From CAG-533 sp022779465 (lineage in GTDB: Bacteria; Bacillota_I; Bacilli_A; RF39; UBA660): a stretch of 64,000 nt of DNA. Made by a program: the position numbers and the translations under genes. Under the pieces are notes generated by a model, which was not told the origin of the DNA, did not search any database, and saw nothing but the letters and a program-made list of their open reading frames with translations. This document shows positions 53,049 to 62,976 of this stretch, one piece after another. The stretch spans positions 1 through 64,000 of the forward strand of contig JALFTB010000001.1 in the NCBI GenBank assembly GCA_022779465.1. The letters are read 5' to 3'. Numbering within the stretch: the first letter of the stretch is position 1; each line of letters begins with the position of its first letter.

Positions 53049-54404
53049 ATGAATTCAACAATATGTGCAATCTCAACTGCAACAGGAGTTGGAGCAATCT
53101 CAATAATAAGATGCAGTGGGCCAAATGCGATTGAAATTGTAAACTCAGTTTTTAAAGGAAAAGATTTAACTAAAGTTTTATCACATACTATTAATTATGG
53201 ACATATCATTTATAATGATGAAATAATAGATGAAGTATTAGTTTCAGTGATGAGAGCTCCGAAAACTTTTACAACTGAAGATATTGTTGAAATAAATAGT
53301 CATGGTGGGCCAGCAACTACCAATAAAATTTTAGAAGTTTTATTACTTTCTGGGTGTAAGTTAGCTGAACCAGGAGAATTTACTAAAAGAGCATTTTTAA
53401 ATGGAAGAATTGATTTATTAGAAGCAGAAGCAGTAGGTGATTTAATAAATGCTGAAACTGATAAATCAAGAAAATTAGCAATTAATCAATTAAATGGATC
53501 TTTAACTTCTAAAATCCAAGAACTAAGAAAAGATATAATTGATTTACAAGCAAATATTGAAGTAAATATAGATTTTCCAGAATATGAAGAGGGCGAAGAC
53601 TATACTAAAGAAAGTATAAAACCTAAACTTATAAGTTTAAGTGATTCAATAAATGATTTATTAAAAAATGCTGAAAATAGTAAACTGATAAAACAAGGAA
53701 TCGACATTGCGTTAGTTGGAAAACCGAATGTAGGTAAGAGTAGTATTTTAAATGCATTTTTAGAAGAAGAAAAGGCTATTGTAACTTCTATACCTGGAAC
53801 AACAAGAGATATAGTTGAGGGCAGAGTAGTTCTTAATGGAATTATTTTAAATTTAATAGATACAGCTGGTATTAGACAAACCGATGATGTTGTGGAAAAA
53901 ATTGGCGTAGAAAAGAGTATTAATATTTCTGAAAATGCTGATTTGAATATTTTTGTTTGTGATAATTCAACTAAACTTACAAATGAAGAAATTGAAATTT
54001 TAAATAAATTAGATTCAAAAAAATTGATTATTTTTATTAATAAATCAGATTTAGATTCAAAAATCGATTTAAAAAAGATAGATGGATATAACATTGTTTT
54101 TGGTAATACTAAAGATAAGGATGGACTTAATCAATTAAAGAAAAAAATTACTGAATTGTTTAATTTAAATGTGATTGAGCAGTCAGATTATACTTTCTTA
54201 TCTAATGCTAGACAAATATCTTTAATTAAAAGAGTTAAATTAATAGTTAATAATATAATTGATTCATTAAATAATGATTTACCTATAGATGTTTTTACAA
54301 TTGATTTAAGGGATGCATATGATCTTTTAGGTGAAATAATCGGTGAAACGTATAAAGATGATTTATTAGATGAATTATTTTCAAAGTTTTGCTTAGGAAA
54401 GTAG
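53049..54404 (+). CDS. mnmE: tRNA modification GTPase MnmE
   Basis: A 451-residue GTPase that with MnmG makes carboxymethylaminomethyl-U34 in tRNAs. It has an N-terminal tetrahydrofolate-binding domain (about 1-118) and a helical domain. The inserted G domain has GKPNVGKSS (about 225), DTAG and NKSD. The C-terminal Cys motif reads FSKFCLGK. ATG 53049 is chosen; an upstream in-frame ATG lies before the promoter -10. Followed closely by mnmG. Confidence 0.97.
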   Translation: MNSTICAISTATGVGAISIIRCSGPNAIEIVNSVFKGKDLTKVLSHTINYGHIIYNDEIIDEVLVSVMRAPKTFTTEDIVEINSHGGPATTNKILEVLLLSGCKLAEPGEFTKRAFLNGRIDLLEAEAVGDLINAETDKSRKLAINQLNGSLTSKIQELRKDIIDLQANIEVNIDFPEYEEGEDYTKESIKPKLISLSDSINDLLKNAENSKLIKQGIDIALVGKPNVGKSSILNAFLEEEKAIVTSIPGTTRDIVEGRVVLNGIILNLIDTAGIRQTDDVVEKIGVEKSINISENADLNIFVCDNSTKLTNEEIEILNKLDSKKLIIFINKSDLDSKIDLKKIDGYNIVFGNTKDKDGLNQLKKKITELFNLNVIEQSDYTFLSNARQISLIKRVKLIVNNIIDSLNNDLPIDVFTIDLRDAYDLLGEIIGETYKDDLLDELFSKFCLGK

Positions 54405-54412
54405 TGATATAA

Positions 54413-56281
54413 ATGAAATTTGATATTATTGTCGTAGGTGGTGGACATGCTGGATGTGAAGCTTCTAATGCTAGTGCAAAAATGGGACTTAAAACAGCTT
54501 TAGTGACTGCCAATATAAAGAATATTGCTGATATGCCTTGTAATCCTTCAATAGGTGGTACTGCCAAAGGTATTGTAGTAAGAGAAATTGATGCGATGGG
54601 TGGATTGATGGGTAAAGTCGCTGATAAAACTCATATTCAAATTAAAATGTTAAATAATGCTAAGGGTCCAGCTGTAAGATCATTAAGAGCTCAAGCAGAT
54701 AAGATTACTTATCCAAAAGAAATGTTAAAAGAGTTACAAGCTTTAGATAATTTAACAATAATTGAGGGCATGGTAGAAAATTTAATTGTTGAAAATAACA
54801 CTATAGAAGGTATTATTTTAGAAAATGGTACGGAAATTTATTGTAAGGCTTTAATTCTTACGACAGGAACATATTTAAAGAGTAAAATTTTAATTGGAGC
54901 TGAACATAAAGATGAAGGTCCCCATGGTGAAAGAAGATCTAACTTTTTAAGTGATAAATTAAAACAATTAGGATTTGAAATTCAAAGATTAAAAACTGGT
55001 ACTCCACAAAGAATTGAAAGAAGTTCAATTGATTTTAGTGTGTTAAAACCTGAGTGTGGTGATGATTGTTATTGGACTTTTAGTTTTGATAATCCTCCTT
55101 ATTATGATAAAGATAAACAAGAAAAATGTTATATTGTTTATACTAATGAAAAAACTCATCAAATTATAAGGGATAATCTTTCAAAATCTGCTATGTATGG
55201 TGGGTATGCTGAAGGTATAGGTCCAAGATATTGTCCTTCAATTGAAGATAAAGTTGTTAGATTTGCTGATAAAGAAAGACATCAATTATTTTTAGAACCA
55301 GAAAGTTTATATTATGATGATATATATTTACAGGGATTTTCAACTAGTATGCCTTATGATGTTCAAGAATTAATGGTTCATAGTTTACATGGATTAGAAC
55401 ATGCAATTATAAAAAAATATGCTTATGCAATAGAATACGATGCTATAAATCCATTACAGTTAAAACCATCTTTGGAAACTAAAGTAATTAATAATTTATT
55501 TACAGCTGGACAAATTAATGGTACTTCTGGTTATGAAGAAGCTGCTGGTCAAGGATTAATAGCTGGAATTAATGCTGGATTAAAGATTCAAGGTAAAAAT
55601 CCTTTAATTTTAAAAAGAAATGAATCTTATATTGGGGTTTTAATTGATGATTTAGTTACAAAGGGTACAAAAGAACCTTATAGATTATTAACTTCTCGTG
55701 CAGAATATAGATTACTTTTACGTCATGATAATGCTGATTTAAGATTAAGAAGATATGGATATGAAGCGGGTACAATAAGTAAAGAACAAATTGAAGTATT
55801 AGATAAAAAAATAGCTGATATAAATGAATTAAGTGATTACTTAAAGAGTATTAGAGTTACTCAAAATAGTTTGCCTGATAATTTAAAAAATAAGTATTCT
55901 ATAGAACTTAAAAATGGGGTAACTTTATATGATTTACTTAGAAGACCAGAAATCAAATTACAAGATTTAATTGATAATAATATGCTTAATAAAGAATATT
56001 CTCCTTTAGTTTATGAACAAGTGGAATTTGCTGTAAAGTATGAAGGATATATAAAGAAAGAAGAACTTGAGGTACAAAAGTTATTAAAATTAGAAGAAAA
56101 ACAAATTCCTCAAGATATAGATTATGATAATGTGAAAAATTTAGCTTCTGAAGCAAAACAAAAATTAAAACTTGTAAAACCATTAACTTTAGCTCAAGCT
56201 TCAAGAATAAGTGGTGTTAATCCTGTTGATATTTCAATATTAGCTATATATTTAAAAAAGGAATATAATCAAAATGACTAA
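54413..56281 (+). CDS. mnmG: tRNA modification FAD enzyme MnmG
   Basis: A 622-residue FAD/NADH enzyme, the partner of MnmE. The FAD dinucleotide motif GGGHAGCEA (about 8-16), PCNPSIGG and GLMGKVADKTHIQ follow in order. The C-terminal MnmE-binding domain ends with TLAQASRISGVNPVDISIL. It starts 8 bp after mnmE and overlaps rsmG by 8 bp. Confidence 0.98.
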   Translation: MKFDIIVVGGGHAGCEASNASAKMGLKTALVTANIKNIADMPCNPSIGGTAKGIVVREIDAMGGLMGKVADKTHIQIKMLNNAKGPAVRSLRAQADKITYPKEMLKELQALDNLTIIEGMVENLIVENNTIEGIILENGTEIYCKALILTTGTYLKSKILIGAEHKDEGPHGERRSNFLSDKLKQLGFEIQRLKTGTPQRIERSSIDFSVLKPECGDDCYWTFSFDNPPYYDKDKQEKCYIVYTNEKTHQIIRDNLSKSAMYGGYAEGIGPRYCPSIEDKVVRFADKERHQLFLEPESLYYDDIYLQGFSTSMPYDVQELMVHSLHGLEHAIIKKYAYAIEYDAINPLQLKPSLETKVINNLFTAGQINGTSGYEEAAGQGLIAGINAGLKIQGKNPLILKRNESYIGVLIDDLVTKGTKEPYRLLTSRAEYRLLLRHDNADLRLRRYGYEAGTISKEQIEVLDKKIADINELSDYLKSIRVTQNSLPDNLKNKYSIELKNGVTLYDLLRRPEIKLQDLIDNNMLNKEYSPLVYEQVEFAVKYEGYIKKEELEVQKLLKLEEKQIPQDIDYDNVKNLASEAKQKLKLVKPLTLAQASRISGVNPVDISILAIYLKKEYNQND

Positions 56282-56978
56282 AGAAGAATTTTTTAATTTA
56301 ATAAATGAATTAAATATTGTATTAAATGATGTGCAAAAACAACAATTTGAGTTATATTGTAAATTATTATTAGAATATAATACTCATACTAATATTACAG
56401 CAATTAGAGAGGAATCTGGGGTTTATTTAAAACATTTCTATGATTCTTTAACATTAGTAAAAGTTTTTGATTTTAATCATGAATATTCAGTTTTAGATGT
56501 AGGATCTGGAGGTGGATTTCCAGGTTTAGTCTTAGCAATAGCTTTTCCAAATTTAAAATTAACACTTTTAGATAGTAACCATAAAAAATCTGATTTTCAA
56601 AAATATATTGTTTCTGAATTAAATCTTAATAATGTAACAATTGTTAATGATAGAGCAGAATCTTTCTTTAAAGAAAATATAAAATATGATGTAGTTGTGG
56701 CGAGAGCTGTTGCTAATCTTTCAGTATTATCTGAATTATGTATTCCTTTTGTTAAAAATTCTGGATATTTTTTAGCCATGAAAGGTGATTTTGCAGAGGA
56801 ATATCAAAATGCATTTAATGCTATTACTAAATTGGGTGGTACAATTGAATCTAAATTTGATTTTAAATTACCGATTTCTGAAGATTTAAGAAGTATTATA
56901 AAGATTAAAAAAATAAAAGAAACCCCTAAAGAGTTTCCGAGAATGTATGACAAAATAATTAAAAGACCATTGAAATAA
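56274..56978 (+). CDS. rsmG: 16S rRNA (guanine527-N7)-methyltransferase
   Basis: A 234-residue SAM-dependent enzyme with VLDVGSGGGFPGLVLAI (about 68-84) and the RAVANLSVL motif. Loss of RsmG gives low-level streptomycin resistance in other bacteria. Starts inside the end of mnmG; in B. subtilis noc follows, as here. Confidence 0.97.
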   Translation: MTKEEFFNLINELNIVLNDVQKQQFELYCKLLLEYNTHTNITAIREESGVYLKHFYDSLTLVKVFDFNHEYSVLDVGSGGGFPGLVLAIAFPNLKLTLLDSNHKKSDFQKYIVSELNLNNVTIVNDRAESFFKENIKYDVVVARAVANLSVLSELCIPFVKNSGYFLAMKGDFAEEYQNAFNAITKLGGTIESKFDFKLPISEDLRSIIKIKKIKETPKEFPRMYDKIIKRPLK

Positions 56979-57027
56979 GTTTTAAAATAATGTATTATTA
57001 TATTAGAATAGGAAGGGTGTTTTTAAT

Positions 57028-58230
57028 ATGGAGTCACAAGTTCAAAATATAAATATTGATTTAATTATACCAAATAGATTTCAACCACGCCTTTCTTTTG
57101 ACGAAAAAGCTTTAAATGAATTAGCTGAGTCTATTAAACAACATGGTATTATTCAACCTTTAATTGTAAGGCAACTTGCTGATAAATATGAAATTATAGC
57201 TGGTGAAAGAAGATATAAAGCAGCTACTTTGGCTGGGTTATCAACTGTTCCTGTTATTGTAACTAATTTGTCTGATGCTAAGAGCGCTGAAGTTGCTCTT
57301 GTTGAAAATATTCAACGTAAAAATTTAAGTTCAATAGAAGAAGCACTTTCATATAAGAGAAAAATAGATAAAGATAATTTAACTCAAGAACAATTAGCTA
57401 AATTATTGGGATTATCTCAATCAACAGTTGCTAATCGTTTAAGATTGTTAAATTTAAGTAATGAAGTTCAAGATGCCTTATTAAAAGAAAAAATAAGTGA
57501 GCGTCATGCAAGAAGTTTATTACAAATAAGTGATAAAAATAAACAAACCGAATTATTAAATCGTATAATAACTGAAAGATTAACAGTTAGACAGTTAGAT
57601 GAAATAATAAAAAAAGAATTATCTTCACCTAGCACTTATGCAGAGGAAATACCTAGTAATTTAGAACAGCCTTTATCTTCAGAACCGGAAGCTGAACCAA
57701 TTCCAGAACAAATTCCTTCAACTCAAATTGAAAGTTTGGATGTTTTAGGTGATGATAATACTTTAGATAATTCAAATAATATATTTGATACTGAAATAGA
57801 TGCTTCAATGCCATCAGAGACTTTAGAGGAAATAGATAAAGAACCACAACATGAAGAACCTATGAGTAATATTTTAAATTTCTTACAAAGTTTTAATAAT
57901 TCAGCGCCTTCACTTGATGATGAACCAACTAATATGCAAACTTTTGATGATGATGTATTTAATGATGTTCATAGCGCTTATGATTTAATCGATGATGCAA
58001 ATAAAGATCCAGATATTGTAAATTTAGATACTGTTAATGAATCAAGTGTAACATCTGATAATCAAGTTTTAGACGATGTTGTTCCTAGAATAAAATCTGG
58101 AGATATGAGTTCATTAAAGAAAGCATATCATGATTTACAAGATGAAGCAGAAAAAGCAGGCTTTAAAATAAGCATGGAAGATTTTGATTTTGAAGATTTA
58201 TATCAAATGATAATTAAAGTTGATAAGTAA
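57028..58230 (+). CDS. noc: Noc/ParB-family CTP-clamp protein with long acidic tail
   Basis: A 400-residue protein. Residues about 5-115 are the ParB/Srx CTP-binding domain with GERR (59-62) and ENIQR (93-97). Residues 116-195 are the helix-turn-helix DNA-binding domain. At the four specificity positions known from Noc/ParB work it has Gln131 and Arg159 (Noc-like), Arg137 (Lys in Noc, Thr in ParB) and Asn142 (neither). The N-terminal amphipathic membrane helix of Noc is absent. The basic C-terminal dimer domain is replaced by an about 200-residue Asp/Glu-rich tail with a terminal helix. No parA/parB pair follows. It is Noc by position and may also serve parS. Confidence 0.85.
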   Translation: MESQVQNINIDLIIPNRFQPRLSFDEKALNELAESIKQHGIIQPLIVRQLADKYEIIAGERRYKAATLAGLSTVPVIVTNLSDAKSAEVALVENIQRKNLSSIEEALSYKRKIDKDNLTQEQLAKLLGLSQSTVANRLRLLNLSNEVQDALLKEKISERHARSLLQISDKNKQTELLNRIITERLTVRQLDEIIKKELSSPSTYAEEIPSNLEQPLSSEPEAEPIPEQIPSTQIESLDVLGDDNTLDNSNNIFDTEIDASMPSETLEEIDKEPQHEEPMSNILNFLQSFNNSAPSLDDEPTNMQTFDDDVFNDVHSAYDLIDDANKDPDIVNLDTVNESSVTSDNQVLDDVVPRIKSGDMSSLKKAYHDLQDEAEKAGFKISMEDFDFEDLYQMIIKVDK

Positions 58231-58250
58231 GTTTAATACTTACTTTTTTT
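58225..58250 (+). terminator. Terminator of the noc-like gene
   Basis: AAGTAAG/CTTACTT stem with a 7-nt loop and a U-run on the plus strand, between convergent genes. Confidence 0.8.
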
Positions 58251-60156
58251 ATTGGGGTTCTGAACCTTTTTTAAAGTAGAAAATAACATTTTTTTCATTT
58301 GAAGATTTATTTCCTGTAATAGCATTCAAAGGTACTCCAACAATATTTTCAGGAATTTCGTACCAAGATTCTGGTTTATCTTTTTCATATGTTTCAACAG
58401 TATCAACCCATATATTTTTGATTTTTTTAGAGTAACTAGAATCTACATTTTTATTCATGTCATTACCAGCCCAGACCATCATTAAAATATCAGGATTATA
58501 TCCAACAATCCAATAATCACTTTCGGTAGTACCACTTTTTAAGGCATATTTACGACTAATCTTACTATTTAAATATAAGACAGTAGGAGATAGATAATCT
58601 ATAAAATTAGGGTTATATGTGTTAGTTAACATTTCATTTATAATATACACTGAATCTTTATTTAGAACTTGTTCAGTTTCTTCCTTATATTTATACAAAG
58701 TATGTCCATTAAAATCTTCAACCTTTTTTATTAAATGAACATCAGTTTTATTGCCATAATTAGCTAATGTGGAATAACTTTGAGCATAATCTAACATATT
58801 GATTTCTTGTGCACCAAGCGCTAAAGAAGGAATTGGCTTTAAATTTGCTTTTAATCCTGCAATTTTTAAAGTATTTACTAATTGTTCTTCACCTAGAAAT
58901 AGATGGGTTTTAACAGCATAAACATTATCTGAATAAGCTAGAGCAGCTGCCATTGTTATTTCTTTATTTCCATATTTATTTGAGTGATTTTTAGGAGAAT
59001 AAGTTTGATTATTAGCAAAAACAAAACTAGTTTTTTCACTTAAGAAAGTTGATGCCTCTGTCATATTGTTTTCAAGAGCAGCATAGTAAAGAAATGGTTT
59101 TATAGTTGAACCAACTTGTCTTTTAGCAGCAATTGCACGGTTATATTGACTCTTTGAATAATCAACTCCACCAGTTAAAGCCATTATTCCTCCTGTTTTA
59201 GGATCAACAACAATACTTGATAATTGCACGTTTTTATCTGTTGCATTTTTAATAATAGATTCATCCATGCTTTTTTGAACACTAGTATCTAATTCTGTAT
59301 ATATTTTTAAACCACCAGATTTTATTAGTGATTTAGGAATTTCATTTAAATTATTAAGTTCATTAATAACCGCATCATGATAATACATTAGAGTTTGCAT
59401 ATTATTGCTTTTTCTTTTACCATATATTTCTATTTTATTTTTAAATAATAAATCATACTCATCTTTGGTTATATAATCATTATCTAACATTGATTTAGCT
59501 ACTATTTTAGCTCTTTTAATCGAATTATCATAATTACTAATAGGATTGTAATTTTCGGGACTTTTAGGAATTCCTGCTAAAATGATGGCTTCTTCTAAGT
59601 TAAGTTCACTGGCTTTTTTGTTAAAATAAAAATTACTAGCATTTTCAATACCATAGTTTCCTTGGCCATAATTAATAGTATTTAAGTATCCTTCTAAAAT
59701 ATCATCTTTAGAATAATGTACTTCAAGTTTTAAGGTTAAGAAAGCTTCTTCAATTTTTCTTTTCCAAGTTTGATTAAAATCTAAATATAAGTTTTTAACA
59801 TATTGTTGAGAAATAGTTGATGCACCTTGCATAATAGTTTTATTTTTAATATTAATATACATGGCTTTAGCAATTCTTAAATAGTCAAAGCCTTGATGGT
59901 TATAGAAATTTTTATCTTCAGTACTGATTGTTGCATTTATTAAATTTTGAGAAATGTCTTTTATATTAACCCAACTATTATTATTACTTGTTTGAAATAT
60001 TAATTCATCTTTATTGTCATATAAATAAATAGCGTTTGCAGAGTTAAGAGTTATCTTAGGTGATAAGTAGGCATATATATATAAAGTTGTTAATATGGTC
60101 ATAAAAGTAATTGTACAAAATAAAGTAAATTTATATATTAATTTAATTTTTTTCAT
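58249..60156 (-). CDS. Class A penicillin-binding protein
   Basis: A 635-residue bifunctional peptidoglycan synthase. N-terminal anchor at about 8-30. The GT51 glycosyltransferase domain has catalytic Glu80 in STEDKNF and GASTISQQ (111-118). The transpeptidase domain has SxxK at Ser350-Lys353, SxN at Ser409-Asn411 and KSGT at 540-543. It ends soon after the catalytic domain, without PASTA or fibronectin modules. It is one of the few right-arm genes pointing toward oriC, with a GGTGA ribosome site. It confirms a cell wall. Confidence 0.95.
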   Translation of the reverse strand: MKKIKLIYKFTLFCTITFMTILTTLYIYAYLSPKITLNSANAIYLYDNKDELIFQTSNNNSWVNIKDISQNLINATISTEDKNFYNHQGFDYLRIAKAMYINIKNKTIMQGASTISQQYVKNLYLDFNQTWKRKIEEAFLTLKLEVHYSKDDILEGYLNTINYGQGNYGIENASNFYFNKKASELNLEEAIILAGIPKSPENYNPISNYDNSIKRAKIVAKSMLDNDYITKDEYDLLFKNKIEIYGKRKSNNMQTLMYYHDAVINELNNLNEIPKSLIKSGGLKIYTELDTSVQKSMDESIIKNATDKNVQLSSIVVDPKTGGIMALTGGVDYSKSQYNRAIAAKRQVGSTIKPFLYYAALENNMTEASTFLSEKTSFVFANNQTYSPKNHSNKYGNKEITMAAALAYSDNVYAVKTHLFLGEEQLVNTLKIAGLKANLKPIPSLALGAQEINMLDYAQSYSTLANYGNKTDVHLIKKVEDFNGHTLYKYKEETEQVLNKDSVYIINEMLTNTYNPNFIDYLSPTVLYLNSKISRKYALKSGTTESDYWIVGYNPDILMMVWAGNDMNKNVDSSYSKKIKNIWVDTVETYEKDKPESWYEIPENIVGVPLNAITGNKSSNEKNVIFYFKKGSEPQ

Positions 60157-60220
60157 AATTCACCAGTTATATTATGGATTTTATAATTGTTTTTATGCTA
60201 GAATAAAAAAAGTGATGTAA

Positions 60221-60538
60221 ATGGCAAAAATAAAATTATATAAAAATGATAACTTAGTTTTAGAACATGATGGAGATATACAAGATAATAATCTTTTAGT
60301 GTTTGAAAATATTGTTTATGATCCAGAAAAATTTATTTTAATTAGAGAAAATGATGATTTTAAATTTGAGTTAGATTTTAAATGTTCTTTAGCTATAATT
60401 ACGTTAAAAAAAGAAGGACATAGTTTAGATTTAAATTTATCTAATGTAAAAAAAGAAATAGGGAATGATAGTCATAAAATATACTATAATATAGAAAGTG
60501 AAGAAGTCATAAGTAATGTACTAGAAATCACTTTCTAA
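60221..60538 (+). CDS. Small beta-barrel protein, probable DUF1934 (YwiB-like)
   Basis: A 105-residue protein of alternating beta strands without catalytic motifs, signal or membrane segments. Size, strand pattern (LAIITLKKEGHSLDLNL, ending NVLEITF) and position next to rpoE resemble the lipocalin-like YwiB, which neighbours rpoE in Bacillus. Similarity is weak, so the name is tentative. A weak GTGAT precedes the ATG. It is divergent from the PBP gene with a 64-bp gap. Confidence 0.6.
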   Translation: MAKIKLYKNDNLVLEHDGDIQDNNLLVFENIVYDPEKFILIRENDDFKFELDFKCSLAIITLKKEGHSLDLNLSNVKKEIGNDSHKIYYNIESEEVISNVLEITF

Positions 60539-60557
60539 TTAAAGTATATTTTTTTTG

Positions 60558-60585
60558 TTGACAATGAAAAAGAATATGATAAAAT
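60558..60585 (+). promoter_or_regulatory. rpoE promoter
   Basis: TTGACA, a 16-nt spacer and TAAAAT. The 60-nt leader contains a small hairpin (ATGTCA...TGACAT, about 60606-60629) before the GGAGG site. Confidence 0.75.
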
Positions 60586-60654
60586 TATGTATGTTTAATG
60601 AGCAGATGTCATATTTTATAACGTGACATATTATGGTAATTAGGAGGACAATAT

Positions 60655-61089
60655 ATGAAATTAAAATTAACTGATGAGCAAAAAGATACTTTGTCTTATG
60701 ATGATGTTGCTTATCTTATATTGAAAGAAACTAACAAAAAAGCAAAAATACAAGATTTATTCAAAGAAGTTGTTAAATTATTAGATTTACCTGAATCAGT
60801 TTATGAAAATAATATTGGTGAATTCTTTGAATTAATTGTTACTGATAAAAGATTTATTATGTTAGATAATGGTTATTGTGATTTAAAGATAAATCATAGT
60901 TCTAAAGTTATTATAGATGATGAAGATGAAGATTTTGATATTCAACCTGAAGATCAAGATGATATCAACGAGATTGAAGAAGAGGATAATTATGATGAGG
61001 ATGCTAATCCTGATGACGATACTGATAATGACTTACAAGATTTAGTTATTATTGATGATTTAGATGAATTAGATAGTGATATGATGTAG
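60655..61089 (+). CDS. rpoE: RNA polymerase delta subunit
   Basis: A 144-residue delta subunit. The N-terminal HARE/winged domain covers about 1-85 (MKLKLTDEQKDTLSYDDVAYLIL) and the tail (about 86-144) is almost pure Asp/Glu. Delta speeds RNA polymerase recycling and raises promoter selectivity in Gram-positive bacteria. Strong promoter and AGGAGG site; probably transcribed alone or into prfA. Confidence 0.93.
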   Translation: MKLKLTDEQKDTLSYDDVAYLILKETNKKAKIQDLFKEVVKLLDLPESVYENNIGEFFELIVTDKRFIMLDNGYCDLKINHSSKVIIDDEDEDFDIQPEDQDDINEIEEEDNYDEDANPDDDTDNDLQDLVIIDDLDELDSDMM

Positions 61090-61135
61090 ATTAACTTTCT
61101 TTTATAATTATTTTAAATAAAGAAAGGTGATATAT

Positions 61136-62191
61136 ATGATAGAAAGATTAGAATTATTAGAAAAAAGATATAATGAAATAAATGAAGAATTATTAAAACC
61201 AGAAATATTAAGTGATTTTAGTAAACAAAAGAAGCTTTCTAAGGAGAAAGGTTCTATTGAGGAAGCTGTAATTAAATATGGTGAATATAAAGCTTTAAAT
61301 GAGGAAATAAGTGAATTAAAGACTTTAGTAAATGATCCAGAAATGCATGATATGGTTATGATGGAATTAGATGAAAAACATGCTGCTTTAGACGCTTTAG
61401 TTGAACATATTAAAGTTTTACTTTTACCTAAGGATGAAAATGATGGTAAAGATATAATCATGGAAATTCGTGGAGCAGCTGGTGGAGATGAAGCTAATAT
61501 TTTTGCTGGTGATTTATTTAGAATGTATTCTAAATATGCTGAAAAAGTAGGTTGGAAAATTGATGTTTCTCATGTGATTGAAGGAGAAGCAGGAGGTTTT
61601 TCTACTATAGAATTTGCTATTAAAGGTGATAATGTTTATTCTAAATTAAAATTTGAAAGTGGTGTTCATAGAGTTCAAAGAGTTCCGGAAACTGAAACTC
61701 AAGGAAGAATTCATACATCTACAGCAACTGTACTTGTTATGCCAGAGGTTGAAGATGTAGATATTGATATTAGACCTGAAGATATTAGAGTAGATGTATA
61801 TAGAAGTAGTGGAAAAGGTGGACAAGGAGTTAATACAACTGATTCAGCAGTAAGACTTACTCATATTCCAACTGGTATTGTAGTAACATGTCAAAATGAA
61901 AGAAGTCAAATTAAAAATAAAGAACGTGCTATGGTAGTTTTAAAATCTAAGATTTATGATCAAGCTCAACAAAAACAAGATGCGGAAACAGGAAGTGTTA
62001 GAAAGAGTATGATTGGTACAGGTGATAGATCTGAGAAAATTAGAACATATAACTATCCACAAAATAGAGTTACTGACCATCGTATTAATTTTAGTATTAT
62101 GGAATTAGATAGAGTAATGGAAGGTAATATTGATCCTATTATAGAAGCTTTAATTACTGAAGATCAAAGAAGAAAAATGGAAGAATCATGA
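61136..62191 (+). CDS. prfA: Peptide chain release factor 1
   Basis: A 351-residue RF1 for UAA and UAG. The catalytic GGQ sits in SSGKGGQGVNTTDSAVRL (about 225-242), and the PxT-type codon recognition loop region is upstream. ATG 61136 is behind AAAGGTGAT; an in-frame GTG at 61127 overlaps that site. It overlaps prmC by 4 bp, so the enzyme that methylates its GGQ is made next to it. Confidence 0.97.
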   Translation: MIERLELLEKRYNEINEELLKPEILSDFSKQKKLSKEKGSIEEAVIKYGEYKALNEEISELKTLVNDPEMHDMVMMELDEKHAALDALVEHIKVLLLPKDENDGKDIIMEIRGAAGGDEANIFAGDLFRMYSKYAEKVGWKIDVSHVIEGEAGGFSTIEFAIKGDNVYSKLKFESGVHRVQRVPETETQGRIHTSTATVLVMPEVEDVDIDIRPEDIRVDVYRSSGKGGQGVNTTDSAVRLTHIPTGIVVTCQNERSQIKNKERAMVVLKSKIYDQAQQKQDAETGSVRKSMIGTGDRSEKIRTYNYPQNRVTDHRINFSIMELDRVMEGNIDPIIEALITEDQRRKMEES

Positions 62192-62925
62192 AAAGACCTA
62201 GTAATATAAATTTATCTGATTGGCAATTATTACAAAAAAAATATCGTAATTTAGAACCAATTGTTAATAAAATAAATAATAACTATCCTATTCAATATTT
62301 AATTGGAAATGTAGATTTTTATGGTTATACTATTAAAGTAAATGAAGATGTTTTAATTCCTAGATTTGAAACCGAAACTTTAGTAGAAAAAACTATTGAT
62401 TTAATTAATAAATTAAAATTAGAAAAAGCTTCTGTATTAGATGTTGGAACAGGTTCAGGTTGTATTAGTATTGCTTTAAAATGTGAAATTCCAACATTAG
62501 AGATAACTGCAATAGATAAAAGTAGAAAAGCTTTAAATATTGCCAGAAAGAATGCTAAATTTAATAAGGTAAAGATTAACTTTATTTGTAAAGATTTATT
62601 TAAATATAATTTAGTTAATGATTATGATGTTATTATTAGTAATCCTCCATATATAGAAGAAGATAGTGATGTTAGTCCTCACATTAAATATGAACCTAGA
62701 GAGGCTATATTTGTTAAAAAGGATAATCCACTTATATACTATGAAGAAGTTCTTAAAATAGCTTTAAAAGCAGTAAATAAGAAACATTTAATTGCCTTTG
62801 AAATTGATGAAGATCATGGTAAAGATTTAAAAGAACTAGCTAAAAAATATTTTAAAGCAGATAAAATTACAATAGAAAAAGATTTATCTGGTAAAGATAG
62901 ATATTTATTTATATATAGTAAATGA
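62188..62925 (+). CDS. prmC: Release factor glutamine methyltransferase PrmC
   Basis: A 245-residue SAM enzyme that methylates Gln in the GGQ motif of release factors. IPRFETETLVE (about 57-67), VLDVGTGSGCISIAL (about 87-101) and NPPYIEE (about 151-157) are diagnostic. Start overlaps the prfA stop (ATGA). Followed by a strong terminator. Confidence 0.96.
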   Translation: MKRPSNINLSDWQLLQKKYRNLEPIVNKINNNYPIQYLIGNVDFYGYTIKVNEDVLIPRFETETLVEKTIDLINKLKLEKASVLDVGTGSGCISIALKCEIPTLEITAIDKSRKALNIARKNAKFNKVKINFICKDLFKYNLVNDYDVIISNPPYIEEDSDVSPHIKYEPREAIFVKKDNPLIYYEEVLKIALKAVNKKHLIAFEIDEDHGKDLKELAKKYFKADKITIEKDLSGKDRYLFIYSK

Positions 62926-62936
62926 ATAAATAATTA

Positions 62937-62976
62937 AAACACTACCCATTATGTTTTAGAAAGGTAGTGTTTTTTA
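62937..62976 (+). terminator. prmC terminator running into the spoIIR start
   Basis: A 10-bp stem AAACACTACC/GGTAGTGTTT with a U-run that ends next to the spoIIR TTG start. The only AAGG-type ribosome site for spoIIR (62961-62964) is at the 3' arm. Confidence 0.85.

Noticed and set aside
53600..54094. Long antisense frame within mnmE
   Set aside because: It is the complementary frame of a conserved gene in AT-rich DNA, without a ribosome site or family match.
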